Source: Archivesica marissinica
Lineage: Eukaryota > Mollusca > Bivalvia > Venerida > Vesicomyidae
DNA length: 64,000 bases
NCBI GenBank assembly: GCA_014843695.1
Contig: CM026403.1
Location: forward strand, 4,030,150 to 4,094,149
Direction of reading: 5' to 3'
This document shows positions 1 through 11,147 of the stretch, one piece after another. Numbering within the stretch: the first letter of the stretch is position 1; each line of letters starts with the position of its first letter. The notes below the pieces were generated by a model. The model was not told the DNA's origin and did no database searches. It saw only the letters and a list, made by a program, of their open reading frames with translations. A program made the translations under genes and the position numbers.

Positions 1-1887
1 CTATACTGCTGTGCTGCTGTGTTTATAATGTTTACAGATAATGCTACACTGCTGTGCTACTGTGTTCTTAATGTTTACATATAATGCTATACTGCTGTGC
101 TGCTGTGTTCTTAATGTTTACAGATAATGCTATACTGCTGTGCTGCTGGGTTCTTAATGTTTACAGATAATGCTACACTGATGTGCTGCTGTGTTTATAA
201 TGTTTACAGATAATGCTATACTGCTATACTGCTGTGCTGCTGTGCTGCTGTGCTGCTGTGCTGCTGTGCTGCTGTGCTGCTGTGTTTATAATGTTTACAG
301 ACAATGCTATACTGCTGTGCTGCTGGGTTCTTAATGTTTACAGATAATGCTATACTGCTATACTGCTGTGCTGCTGGGTTTATAATGTTTACAGATAATG
401 CTACACTGCTGTGCTGCTGTGCTGCTGTGCTGCTGTGCTGCTGTGTTTATAATGTTTACAGATAATGCTATACTTCTGTGCTGCTGGGTTCTTAATGTTT
501 ACAGATAATGCTACACTGCTGTGCTGCTGTGTTTATAATGTTTACAGATAATGCTATACTGCTGTGCTGCTTTGTTTATAATGTTTACAGATAATGTTAT
601 ACTGCTGTGCTGCTGGGTTTATAATGATTACAGATAATGCTATACTGCTGTGCTGCTGTGTTCTTAATGTTTACAGATAATGCTATACTGCTGTGCTGCT
701 GTGTTGATCATGTTTACAGATAATGCTATACTGCTGTGCTGCTGTGCTGCTGTGTTTATAATGTTTACAGATAATGCTATTCTGCTGTGCTGCTGTGTTC
801 TTAATGTTTACAGATAATGCTATACTGCTGTGCTGCTGGGTTTATAATGTTTACAGATAAGGCTACACTGCTGTGCTACTGTGTTCGTAATGTTTACAGA
901 TAATGCTACACTGCTGTGCTGCTGTGTTTATAATGATTACAGATAATGCTACACTGCTGTGCTGCTGTGTTTATAATGATTATAGATAATGCTATACTGC
1001 TGTGCTGCTGTGTTTATAATGTTTACAGATAATGCTATACTGCTGTGCTGCTGTGTTTATAATGTTTACAGATAATGCAATACTGCTGTGCTGCTGTGTT
1101 TATAATGTTTACATATAAGGCTACACTGCTGTGCTACTGTGTTCGTAATGTTTACAGATAATGCTACACTGCTGTGCTGCTGTGTTTATAATGATTACAG
1201 ATAATGCTATACTGCTGTGCTGCTGTGTTTATAATGTTTACAGATAATGCTATACTGCTGTGCTGCTGGGTTTATAATGTTTACAGATAATGCTATACCA
1301 CTGTGCTGCTGTGTTTATAATGTTTACAGATAATGCTATACTGCTGTGCTGCTGGGTTTATAATGTTTACAGATAATGCTATACTGCTGTGCTACTGTGG
1401 TCTTAATGTTTACATATAATGCTATACTGCTGTGCTGCTGTGTTTATATTGTTTACAGATAATGCTATACTGCTGTGCTGCTGTGTTCTTAATGTTTACA
1501 GATAATGCTATACTGCTGTGCTACTGTGTTCTTAATGTTTACAGATAATGCTATACTGCTGTGCTGCTGTGTTCTTAATGTTTACAGATAATGCTATACT
1601 GCTGTGCTGCTGTGTTTATATTGTTTACAGATAATGCTATACTGGTGTGCTGCTGTGTTTATATTGTTTACAGATAATGCTATACTGCTGTGCTACTGTG
1701 TTCTTAATGTTTACAGATAATGCTACACTGCTGTGCTGCTGTGTTCTTAATGTTTACAGATAATGCTATACTGCTGTGCTGCTGTGTTCTTAATGTTTAC
1801 AGATAATGCTATACTGCTGTGCTGCTGTGTTGCTGTGTTCTTAATGTTTACAGATAATGCTATACTGCTGTGCTGCTGTGTTTATAA
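1..1887. repeat. Satellite array, ~43-bp unit with nested 8-bp expansion
   Basis: The array enters from the left edge. Each unit combines a CTG/TGCTG-rich half (GCTGTGCTGCTG) with an AT-rich half (TTTATAATGTTTACAGATAA). Around 229-290 and 410-440 the CTG-rich half is expanded as an 8-bp subrepeat (GCTGTGCT). About 43 copies are present with scattered substitutions. The TTTACAG block resembles a 3' splice site, but no exon follows it. No gene is seen here. Confidence 0.95.
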
Positions 1888-1940
1888 CTTGAGTGAGGAT
1901 GTTATCAAATATTAGCATTCCCAAAGGGTAATGTTCATCG

Positions 1941-2002
1941 AGTGTGTGTGTGTGTGTGCGTGCGTGCGTGCGTGTGTGCGGGTGTGCGTGCGTGCGTGCG
2001 TG
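1941..2002. repeat. (TG)n/(CGTG)n microsatellite
   Basis: A purine-pyrimidine alternating tract of GTGTGTG runs followed by GCGTGCGTG runs. It is a typical candidate for Z-DNA. It lies 55 bp after the end of the first satellite, and a short (AAT)n tract follows at about 2078-2098. Confidence 0.9.
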
Positions 2003-2654
2003 TCATCACAGGCACTCAATACGCTAAATCTAAGCTATAATACATCTCAATTAGGTCAATCAAGAACACATATAAACAATAATAATAATAATAATAAAGT
2101 ATTTATTTTACGAGAGAACTCATTTAACAAAGTTAATCTACCATGAGGCCCTCAACATATATACACAATCAAATGCAATCAAAGATAGGACTATTAATAG
2201 TGAAAACGGCACATTGGGAATATATAGTAATGTTAAAGCTGAAAAGTAGAGAAACTTAGCTTGGAAACAGGCGTCGATATATTTTGCCTGGTCCGTCAAC
2301 AATATATATTTTAACACCGAGACTATTAATTGGGCCGTATTGAGTTTCTGCCAGAAAATAAAAAGTGACAAATCGACAGACTGGAACCCAGGCTAAGAGA
2401 ATCTATGAACGTACCATAACTTTTGTTTGTAGCTAAGACATCAGTGGCAACTAACAGAGAACACACGGACACGACGAGCACTTGCATGGAAGTCATGCTG
2501 TAAAAGAAACTAAGACAAATGAATACACATTTTCTTTGCTAATTTTAATATATGTGTGTTTATTACATACATGTTTATATAGCAATAAATATATAGAAAA
2601 TAAAACACAATGACTCTTAGTCCAACCCATAAACCAGCTTTATTATTTTTGATT
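2003..2654. other. Unique AT-rich DNA, no gene seen
   Basis: Apart from the (AAT)n tract near 2078-2098, this stretch shows no coding exon with splice signals and no element I recognise. Short open frames on both strands (for example 2138-2371, -) are uninformative and AT-biased. Confidence 0.5.
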
Positions 2655-2666
2655 TCAAAGCACACT

Positions 2667-2907
2667 TTTTTATACTTTATTTATTTTACAACGATTGCGA
2701 ACCAAGTTTTAACAACTTATATTAATCACTCTCGTTGGCTCGGATGAAAGCGTAAATATGGTCATTCGTGTGGGAGGAAACCGGAGTACCCGGAGAAAAC
2801 CCACCTGTCCAATCTGGCGACCACCGTACCATCTCACATACTTCCCTGTGCGAAGATCGAACCCGGGTCGCATTGGTGAGAAGCAAGCGCGCTAACCACT
2901 GCGCTAA
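2667..2907 (-). mobile_element. SINE family A copy 1 (tRNA-derived)
   Basis: Read on the - strand it starts with a tRNA-like head containing an A box (TTAGCGCAGTGGTTAGCGCG) and a B box (GGGTTCGATC). The body contains GGACAGGTGGGTTTTCTCCG, and the tail contains GTTCGCAATCG followed by AAATAAATAAAG. It is flanked by a 12-bp direct repeat, TCAAAGCACACT, at 2655-2666 and 2908-2919, the target-site duplication expected of LINE-mobilised SINEs. Three further copies are at 10199, 31560 and 44064. Confidence 0.9.
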
Positions 2908-2919
2908 TCAAAGCACACT

Positions 2920-3280
2920 CATATTTCTTTGGGTTTGCATCCATTTGCTGGCATACATCGATCACCGTATACATGCTCAGCCATGTGTTCAAATTTTATA
3001 TATATCGTCAGCGTTATTAATTTATATAGAATTGTTTTTATAAATTTATGATAGCTGCCTACCCAAAATACTTACCGTGATATAAAACACTATCGTGACG
3101 TCATACCTTTCTACTTCCAGTCCATTATTATTATTATTATTGGACTGCTGTCAAAGCGCCTGCGTATTATATTAAATCCTAAGCGTTCATGCACGAAATT
3201 AACAATTTTACTTAGTATGATCTTGCTATATAAGTGTGTGTGTTTTAACTTTTGAGTAAGATGTAAGCCTCAAGTGGTTG
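2920..3280. other. Unique AT-rich spacer, no gene seen
   Basis: Between two SINEs. It contains a short (ATT)n tract near 3124-3142. No exon or element was recognised. Confidence 0.5.
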
Positions 3281-3567
3281 TGGTTTACGTTTATTTATCG
3301 TCGCTACCGGTTGCCCTGAGCGACGCCTCCTGAAGAGATTAGTAATTTTAGATTTTTGGAGGATAGTGCAATGATACAGACAGAGACCCAATACAGAGTC
3401 TCCTCTGATTCTTTTACGTGCACGGTGCACAACACTGACACGAAACCTCGGTTTAAAGTCCCATCTGAAAGACTGTTAATTTTATTAGGGTCAGACGGGG
3501 GATCGATCCTGCGGTACCTGGATTACCAGTCCAACATGTTACCACTGAACTACAGATCCGCCTGTCT
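3281..3567 (-). mobile_element. SINE family C copy 1 (tRNA-derived)
   Basis: On the - strand the head reads as a tRNA-like sequence with anticodon-arm-like TGGACTGGTAATCCA and a B box GATCGATCCCCC. The body includes TTTCAGATGGGACTTTAAAC and a short inverted repeat (GTCGCT/AGCGAC), and the tail is GATAAATAAACGTAAAAC. Seven copies are present in the window; this one is mildly diverged. Confidence 0.88.
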
Positions 3568-3648
3568 CTTACTATGTCGTGGGTGAGAGAAGGACATGCA
3601 GGTGTATGTATCTTGCCTCAGGACAATACCACCGTTGTCATGGCGGTG

Positions 3649-5094
3649 TTAGAACTCACAACACATCGGTTACGGGGCGTCAAACTTACAACACATCGGT
3701 TACGGGGCGTCAAACGTACAACACATCGGCTACTAGGCGTCGAACTTACAACACATCGGTTACGGGACGTCAAACTTACAACACATCGGCTACTAGGCGT
3801 CGAACTTACAACACATCGGTTACGGGACGTCAAACGTACAACACATCGGTTACGGGACGTCAAACGTACAACACATCGGCTACTAGGCATCGAACTTACA
3901 ACACATCGGTTACGGGGCGTCAAACGTACAACACATCGGTTACGAGGCGTCAAACTTACAACACATCGGTTATGGGACGTCAAACTTACAACACATCGGT
4001 TACGAGGCGTCGAACTTACAACACATCGGTTACGGGACGTCAAACTTACAACACATCGGTTACGGGACGTCAAACGTACAACACATCGGTTACGGGACGT
4101 CAAACTTACAACACATCGGCTACTAGGCGTCAAACTTACAACACATCGGCTACTAGGCGTCAAACTTAAAACACATCGGTTACGGGACGTCAAACTTACA
4201 ACACATCGGTTACGGGACGTCAAACTTACAACACATCGGTTACGGGACGTCAAACTTACAACACATCGGCTACTAGGCGTCAAACCTACAACACATCGGT
4301 TACGGGACGTCAAACTTACAACACATCGGTTACGGGACGTCAAACTTACAACACATCGGTTACGGGACGTCAAACTTACAACACATCGGCTACGGGACGT
4401 CAAACGTACAACACATCGGTTACGAGGCGTCAAACTTACAACACATCGGCTACTTGGCGTCAAACGTACAACACATCGGTAACGGGGCGTCAAACGTACA
4501 ACACATCGGTTACGGGGCGTCAAACTTACAACACATCGGTTACGGGACGTCAATCGTACAACACATCGGTTACGGGACGTCAAACTTACAACACACCGGT
4601 TACGAGGCGTCAAACTTACAACACATCGGCTACTAGGCGTCAAACTTACAACACATCGGCTACTAGGCGTCAAACTTACAACACATCGGTTACGGGACGT
4701 CAAACTTACAACACATCGGTTACGGGACGTCAAACTTACAACACATCGGTTACGGGACGTCAAACTTACAACACATCGGTTACGGGACGTCAAACTTACA
4801 ACACATCGGTTACGGGACGTCAAACTTACAACACATCGGTTACGGGACGTCAAACGTACAACACATCGGCTACTAGGCGTCAAACGTACACCACATCGGT
4901 TACGGGGCATCAAACGTACAACACATCGGTTACGGGGCGTCAAACGTACAACACATCGGTTACGGGGCGTCAAACTTACAACACATCGGTTACGGGACGT
5001 CAAACGTACAACACATCGGTTACGGGGCGTCAAACGTACAACACATCGGTTACGGGACGTCAAACTTACAACACATCGGTTACGAGGCGTCAAA
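3649..5094. repeat. Satellite array, 30-bp unit
   Basis: About 48 copies of a 30-bp unit containing CACATCGGTTACGGGACGTC, with two main variants (GGTTACGGGACG and GGCTACTAGGCG). Because 30 is a multiple of three, frames stay open across the array on both strands; these are not genes. The array changes to the next satellite at 5094 with no spacer. Confidence 0.97.
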
Positions 5095-7073
5095 CATTTG
5101 TGTGTAAGCACGCGGAGTGATGCAATTCAGGCGATTGTCTGTGTGTAAGCACGCGGAGTGATGCAAGGCAGGCGATTGTTTGTGTGTAAGCACGCGGAGT
5201 GATACAAGGCAGACGATTGTCTGTGTGTAAGCACGCGGAGTGATGCAAGGCAGGCGATTGTTTGTGTGTAAGCACGCGGAGTGATACAAGGCAGACGATT
5301 GTTTGTGTGTAAGCACGCGGAGTGATACAAGGCAGACGATTGTTTGTGTGTAAGCACGCGGAGTGATGCAAGGCAGACGATTGTTTGTGTGTAAGCACGC
5401 AGAGTGATGCAAGGCAGACGATTGTTTGTGTGTAAGCACGCGGAGTGATGCAAGGCAGACGATTGTTTGTGTGTAAGCACGCAGAGTGATGCAAGGCAGA
5501 CGATTGTTTGTGTGTAAGCACGCGGAGTGATGCAAGGCAGACGATTGTTTGTGTGTAAGCATGCAGAGTGATGCAAGGCAGACGATTGTTTGTGTGTAAG
5601 CACGCGGAGTGATGCAAGGCAGACGATTGTTTGTGTGTAAGCACGCGGAGTGATGCAATTCAGGCGAGTGTTTGTGTGTAAGCACGCGGAGTGATGCAAG
5701 GCATGCGATTGTTTGTGTGTAAGTACGCGGAGTGATGCAATGCAGACGATTGTTTGTGTGTAAGCACGCAGAGTGATGCAAGGCAGACGATTGTTTGTGT
5801 GTAAGTACGCGGAGTGATGCAAGGCAGACGATTGTTTGTGTGTAAGCACGCAGAGTGATGCAAGGCAGACGATTGTGTGTGTGTGTAAGCACGCGGAGTG
5901 ATGCAAGGCAGACGATTGTTTGTGTGTAAGCACGCGGAGTGATGCAAGGCAGACGATTGTTTGTGTGTAAGTACGCGGAGTGATGCAAGGCAGACGATTG
6001 TTTGTGTGTAAGTACGCGGAGTGATGCAAGGCAGACGATTGTTTGTTTGTAAGCACGCGGAGTGATGCAAGGCAGACGATTGTTTGTGTGTAAGCACGCG
6101 GAGTGATGCAAGGCAGACGATTGTTTGTGTGTAATCACGCGGGGTGATGCAAGGCAGACGATTGTTTGTGTGTAAGCACGCGGAGTGATGCAAGGCAGAC
6201 GATTGTGTGTGTGTAAGTACGCGGAGTGATGCAAGACAGACGATTGTTTGTGTGTAAGTACGCGGAGTGATGCAAGGCAGACGATTGTCTGTGTGTAAGT
6301 ACGTGGAGTGATGCAAGGCAGACTATTGTTTGTGTGTAAGCACGCGGAGTGATGCAAGGCAGACGATTGTTTGTGTGTAAGTACGCGGAGTGATGCAAGG
6401 CAGACGATTGTTTGTTTGTAAGCACGCGGAGTGATGCAAGGCAGACGATTGTTTGTGTGTAAGCACGCGGAGTGATGCAAGGCAGACGATTGTTTGTGTG
6501 TAATCACGCGGGGTGATGCAAGGCAGACGATTGTTTGTGTGTAAGCACGCGGAGTGATGCAAGGCAGACGATTGTGTGTGTGTAAGTACGCGGAGTGATG
6601 CAAGACAGACGATTGTTTGTGTGTAAGTACGCGGAGTGATGCAAGGCAGACGATTGTCTGTGTGTAAGTACGCGGAGTGATGCAAGGCAGACGATTGTTT
6701 GTGTGTAAGCACGCGTAGTGATGCAAGGCAGACGATTGTTTGTGTGTAATCACGCGGGGTGATGCAAGGCAGACGATTGTGTGTGTGTAAGTACGCGGAG
6801 TGATGCAAGGCAGACGATTGTTTGTGTGTAAGCACGCAGAGTGATGCAAGGCAGACGATTGTTTGTGTGTAAGCACGCAGAGTGATGCAAGGCAGACGAT
6901 TGTATGTGTGTAAGCACGCAGAGTGATGCAAGGCAGACGATTGTTTGTGTGTAAGCACGCGGAGTGATGCAAGACAGACGATTGTTTGTGTGTAAGTACG
7001 CGGAGTGATGCAAGGCAGACGATTGTTTGTGTGTAAGCACGCGGAGTGATGCAAGGCAGACGATTGTTTGTGA
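5095..7073. repeat. Satellite array, 41-bp unit with ~370-bp higher-order block
   Basis: About 48 copies of a 41-bp unit containing GTAAGCACGCGGAGTGATGC and GGCAGACGATTG. A block of about nine units, recognisable by a GTTTGTTTG variant followed by TAATCACGCGGGG and GATTGTGTGTGTG variants, occurs at about 6042-6250 and again at about 6412-6620. Open frames on the - strand (up to 691 codons, 5080-7155) are repeat artefacts. Confidence 0.97.
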
Positions 7074-7260
7074 GTGCTGCTCCCGTCAGCCTCCGAGTTG
7101 TCGCTATGTCCGAACTGGGTTCACTAGTCCGAATCCCATTCTGATCAGAACTCATACGAGCAATGTTTGTTTTGAACAGTCAAAAACCACGCTTACACCA
7201 CGTGTTATTTACTTTTCTAAGTCGTGATACGAACATCATGCGAGGAATTGTATGTGTAGC
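7074..7260. other. Short unique stretch after the 41-bp satellite
   Basis: Non-repetitive DNA between the satellite end and a degenerate SINE. No exon recognised. Confidence 0.4.
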
Positions 7261-7475
7261 AGGCACTAAACCGAGAGGATGTGAGTTCGAGACCGTGTGG
7301 TGATGTCCTAAGTAGACAAGACACTCAGCAAATCCACATTTCCTCTTCTCGCCCGATTGATGGCGATGGATTCAATCAGGAATGAGGGCTCGAGAGCGAT
7401 TAATGAAATTAAATTGAAAGCGATTGTGAAAACTTATTTCGCAATCGAGCTAAAATAAATTTGTATAAAATACAC
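7261..7475 (+). mobile_element. Degenerate SINE family B copy 1
   Basis: It retains the body of family B (TGGCGATGGATTCAATCAGG and a CGAGAGCGATTAATG block) and the tail TTCGCAATCGAGCTAAAATA in + orientation. The tRNA-like head is poorly preserved but still has a GAGTTCGAGACC B-box relic. It lies head-on to copy 2 immediately to the right. Confidence 0.6.
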
Positions 7476-7520
7476 CATTATGTCAATAGGCTCTAATATT
7501 TGGATTTCTGTGATAAGTAA

Positions 7521-7750
7521 ATAATTTATACAATTTATTTGAGCTCGATTGCGAAACAAGTGCTTACAACTTATATTAATCACTCTCGAAACATCATTCC
7601 TGATAGAATCCATCGCCACGAGGGAGAGAAAATAGGCAACGTGGAATTTAAATGCCTATGGGCACAATCGTAATGGCTCCAGCGGGGCTCGAACCCCGGA
7701 CCTGTCACACCTGAAGCGAACGCGCTACTACTGCACTATCACTTCCGGTA
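7521..7750 (-). mobile_element. SINE family B copy 2 (tRNA-derived)
   Basis: On the - strand the head contains AGTAGTAGCGCGTTCGCTTC and a B box GGGGTTCGAGCCCC. The body is GGCATTTAAATTCCACGTTG followed by GATGGATTCTATCAGGAATG, and the tail contains TTAATATAAGTTGT and TTCGCAATCGAGC. A GTAAATAA direct repeat flanks it (7517-7524 and 7752-7759). Confidence 0.85.
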
Positions 7751-7860
7751 CGTAAATAAGTATGTTATACTTAATTTATAATGAAGATCATGTACCGTGT
7801 CATGGGAATTTATTATGTATATTTTCTGTATTGTGCATATATGAAACTATAATAAAAACC

Positions 7861-8145
7861 CAGGCCCGTAGCCACACTGAGGCACACCGAGGCCGCTGCC
7901 TCGGTTAAAATGTCCAAAGCCAAACAAATAAATGAAAAATTAAATAAATAAAATGCAAAAATCTCCCTTTGCTGTATAAAATGCTGACTGCTAGAGAGCT
8001 GAAAGGGCAGTACATATTATACGTCTAAACTCATTAAATCAGAAAACGCAGGAACTAGCTTGTATACCCCTAACAATTTTAAGGGGCAACATGTCCCGTA
8101 CCCCTAGATTGCCTCAATTGAAATTTGCCTCTGGCTATGGTACTG
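7861..8145. mobile_element. Degenerate hAT-like terminal-inverted-repeat element
   Basis: The left end begins CAGGCCCGTAGCCACACTGA. The right end, read in reverse complement, begins CAGTACCATAGCCAGAGGCA, giving an imperfect terminal inverted repeat around a CGTAGCCA-type core. Flanks share AACCC. No transposase is encoded. Family assignment rests on the CAG..CTG ends only, so it is tentative. Confidence 0.45.
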
Positions 8146-8159
8146 AACCCCATATATAA

Positions 8160-8412
8160 ACACTCAACAAAATTCCTATAATCGGTCACCGGGTGGTAAA
8201 CAGTATTTGGAGCAAACTTATAACCATATAATATCAATATTCATATCATCTTATTTGATTTTATTTCAGATTTGCATGCAATGAATTGCTGTATAATCAT
8301 CTGGAATAAAATGCATTCAATGACAACATGGAATTATTTATATTGTATTATTATTAGTTGGCTCCAAATATTATAAAACACGAGATGACCGATTAGGAAT
8401 GTTGTTGCGTGT
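8160..8412 (-). mobile_element. Foldback MITE family 2, intact copy (253 bp)
   Basis: The ends are inverted repeats: ACACTCAACAAAATTCCTAT on the left, and ACACGCAACAACATTCCTAA on the right in reverse complement, both continuing into ATCGGTCA. Its reverse complement matches the split copy at 9960-10701 along the whole length (shared landmarks TTAGTTTGCT and AATTCATTGCAT). It has no coding capacity. It abuts the next element at a shared TATA. Confidence 0.85.
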
Positions 8413-8415
8413 ATA

Positions 8416-9051
8416 CACTTAGGGCCACTTGTAACCCGACACTTAAATAAATCGGTATAATTGGATTATTTGTGAAGGGATTTCGTTCTAATTAGGACTA
8501 TGTATAAATCAACACATCATACGTACATACAAGAAATTTCTTTTGAATTGATGAACAAAAAGCTACACAATTTAACAAATAACAAACATCACTGTAAAAT
8601 CAAAATTCACAAAATAACACAGCGCAAGACCAGACACTTTTCAAATCATGGTTCAATATATTAATTTGAAATTATAGATTATGTTATTCAGCTACATTAT
8701 CTGAACAAAAATGATCATAACGTTCACCTGTGAGACAGAGGTGTGTGTACGTCGTAAGAGACATGGAAGGACACACTAGATATTAGTTTCTCGGACATAC
8801 AGATTGTATTGGGTGACTTTTCACATTGTTCGGATTTTGCGTTGTGTCATTATTTTGTGAATTTTGATAATACAGTGATGTTTGTTATTTGTTAAGTTTT
8901 ATACATTATTGTTGATGAATTAAAAAGAAATTTCTAGTATGTACGTATGACATGTTGATTTATTCTTGGTCCAAACGTGAACAAAATCCTTTCACAAATA
9001 ATGCAATAATACCGAATTATATAAGTGTCGGGTTACAAGTGGCCCTAAGTG
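8416..9051. mobile_element. 636-bp foldback element with TA target duplication
   Basis: Starts CACTTAGGGCCACTTGTAAC and ends with its reverse complement. TA dinucleotides flank it on both sides (8414-8415, 9052-9053), as expected for Tc1/mariner-type insertion. The inverted repeats extend about 200 bp inward, with short indels (for example the block with TCACTGTA in the left arm and TACAGTGA in the right arm). The central part (about 8640-8820) is unique. No transposase frame, so it is a non-autonomous element. Confidence 0.88.
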
Positions 9052-9053
9052 TA

Positions 9054-9957
9054 GTTAGTTAACTGAACTAAACTTACCTTATTTTGCAATTGACAGCTTA
9101 GTTATCCGTTAAAGTAATACAAACTACTGCGCCCTCGAAGACAGGCGATCAAGTATTTATAAGCATGGTCAAGACTAACACTTAAATAATACGTATTGTC
9201 ATTAGGAATATTTCCATACCGCGATGACATTTTTACGGCCATTTTTAATGGTTTCTGAAATTATTACAAATTATCAAAACGCAATACAAAATGTATATTT
9301 CGATGTTCGTTAGTCGTTATTAGGAAACATGAGTCATGAATTGTGTTGTTTACAGGGCTATGAAGCATTGTGTTCGTACTCGGCACGTTACACACTGACC
9401 GCATCCATGGCAATAATTACTGGACAGAAATGAAAGTTAACAAATACTTGCGCAATAAGTACTCGCTTCAAAGCATGTACTTGCCATTGTTAACATGACA
9501 TCCGTTGTAACCCTACCATGTAACGCTGTCAGTTCTGGTCGTTAATGTACTTATACCGCTGTATTATTATACTAAGATACATACAAATAACGATACAAAC
9601 ATATCCAATAATTTCCATGTTCCTTCCTCAGTGACAGAATTCCACCATTGTGTTCAATACATGTTAATTATGCATCCTGCACGTGTTATTGTGCACGTGT
9701 TACGATAACTGCCATAAGTTGTCGGTGTGGATTTAAACCCAACAAATACATCAAACATATTTTATATTCCTTTTGAAGCAAACATAACGTTCGTTCAGTT
9801 CAATTATTTTGAGATGTAAGGAAGTCAAAAAAGATACTTTTGGGGTCGATTTTGCATTGTTTCATTTTGGGTGGGGCGAGATTGTTCAATGTGGGGCGGG
9901 TATGTCGGGGGCGGGGGGGGGGGCAGTATACTCCATTTGGATGGCTGGTAAACCAAC
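9054..9957. other. Unique intergenic DNA with a poly-G tract
   Basis: No exon was recognised on either strand. Near 9876-9925 there is a G-rich segment (GGTGGGGCG, GTGGGGCGGG) ending in a G homopolymer around 9913-9923, a G-quadruplex candidate and a likely error-prone spot for sequencing. Confidence 0.5.
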
Positions 9958-10160
9958 ACACACTCGACCAAATTCCTAATCGGTCATCTGGTGCTTTATA
10001 ATAGTTGCCAACTAATAATCATACAAAATAAACACGTTCATATTATCATTTAATGAATTTGATTCCTGATGATTCTACAGTAATTCATTGCATAACGATC
10101 TGTATTAAAATGTATAAGAGATTATTGATATTATTTGGTTATTAGTTTGCTGGAAATACT

Positions 10161-10658
10161 TAGTTTAAACAAATATATTTAACTCGATTGCGAAACAATT
10201 TCTTACAACCGGCCGTCCGATTAGCGCAGTGGTTAGCGCGCTCGCTTCTCACTAATGCAAACCTGGTTCGATCCTCGGACCGGGGAGTATATGAGATGGT
10301 ACGGTGGTCGCCAGATCGGACAGGTGGGTTTTCTCCAGGTACTCCGGTTACCTCCCACACGAATGACCACATATACGCTTTATCCGCGCGAGTACTTATT
10401 ATAAGTTGTTAAAACTTGCTTCGCAATCGTTGTAAAATAAATAAAGTTTAAACATAAACAAATATAGTTATCACTCTCGAGACATCATTCCTGATGGAAT
10501 CCATCTACGAGAGAGAGAGAGAGCATAGAGAGAGAAAGAGAGAGAGAAGAGGCAACGTGGAATTTAGGGCACAATCGTAACGGCTCCAGCAGGGCTCGAA
10601 CTCCGGGTCTTTCGCACCTGAAGCGAACGCGCTACCACGCTGCGCTATCACGACTATA
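10161..10658 (-). mobile_element. SINE family B copy 3, itself interrupted
   Basis: The - strand head (GATAGCGCAGCGTGGTAGCG, then a B-box-like GTTCGAGCCC) is at the right end and the tail (TTTCGCAATCGAG) at the left end, 10161-10198. The middle is interrupted by a + strand SINE A (10199-10456). The body has an expanded (AG)n tract at about 10507-10552. The whole is bounded by the 11-bp duplication CTGGAAATACT. Confidence 0.85.
10199..10456 (+). mobile_element. SINE family A copy 2 (tRNA-derived)
   Basis: A box TTAGCGCAGTGGTTAGCGCG and B box GGTTCGATCC are both well preserved; the body contains GGACAGGTGGGTTTTCTCC and the tail GCTTCGCAATCG plus AAATAAATAAAG. It is inserted inside SINE B copy 3, between TTACAAC and ATCACTCTCG, which are nearly adjacent in an uninterrupted B copy. 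This is the best template for family A in the window. Confidence 0.9.
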
Positions 10659-10855
10659 CTGGAAATACTGCACTACCAGGTGAAGGCATTTTGTTGAGTG
10701 TACAATTTGTTGGATTTGTGAAAGAGATTTTGTAGCTTATTTTTAATTGCATTACATTATGAAATACATTGCAATAATTCACACAATGAAATACATTGAA
10801 TGCAATCTGAAAATCATAATTAGAGTCTAGCCTTGTAGTAAACTGTCTGTTCATA

Positions 10856-11147
10856 GAGGCATCTATAGTCCAGTGGTTAACACGTTGGACTGGTAATCCA
10901 GAAATCGCAGATTCGATCCCCCGGCTGACCCTAATAAAATTAATAGTCTTTCAGATGGGACATTAAACCGAGGTCTCGTGTCGGTGCTTTACACCGTGCA
11001 CGTAAAAGAACCAGAGGAAAATCTGGAATGGGTCTCTGTCTGTATCATTGCACTATCCTCCAACAATCTAAAATGACCAATCTCTTCAGGAGGCGTCGCT
11101 CATATGGGCAACCGGTAGCGACGATAAATAAATGTAAAACACACACA
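10856..11147 (+). mobile_element. SINE family C copy 2
   Basis: A full-length + strand copy: head AGTCCAGTGGTTAACACGTT and TTGGACTGGTAATCCAG, body TTTCAGATGGGACATTAAAC, hairpin arms GTCGCT and AGCGAC, tail GATAAATAAATGTAAAAC followed by (AC)n. Confidence 0.9.

Larger units (their letters stand above)
9960..10701 (+). mobile_element. Foldback MITE family 2, copy split by SINEs
   Basis: Left part 9960-10160 and right part 10659-10701 together match the reverse complement of the intact copy at 8160-8412. The interruption is flanked by an 11-bp duplication, CTGGAAATACT, at 10150-10160 and 10659-10669, which dates the insertion of the SINE after the MITE. Confidence 0.85.

Noticed and set aside
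5080..7155. 691-codon frame on the - strand with repeated CLHTNNRLPCITPRA-like motifs
   Set aside because: It is the translation of a 41-bp tandem repeat (three periods = 123 bp, so all frames stay open). No start context, no introns, no similarity.
10199..10280. tRNA gene with perfect A and B boxes
   Set aside because: It is followed by a constant non-tRNA body and a tail and is present in four copies, so it is the head of SINE family A. The acceptor stem is not complementary.
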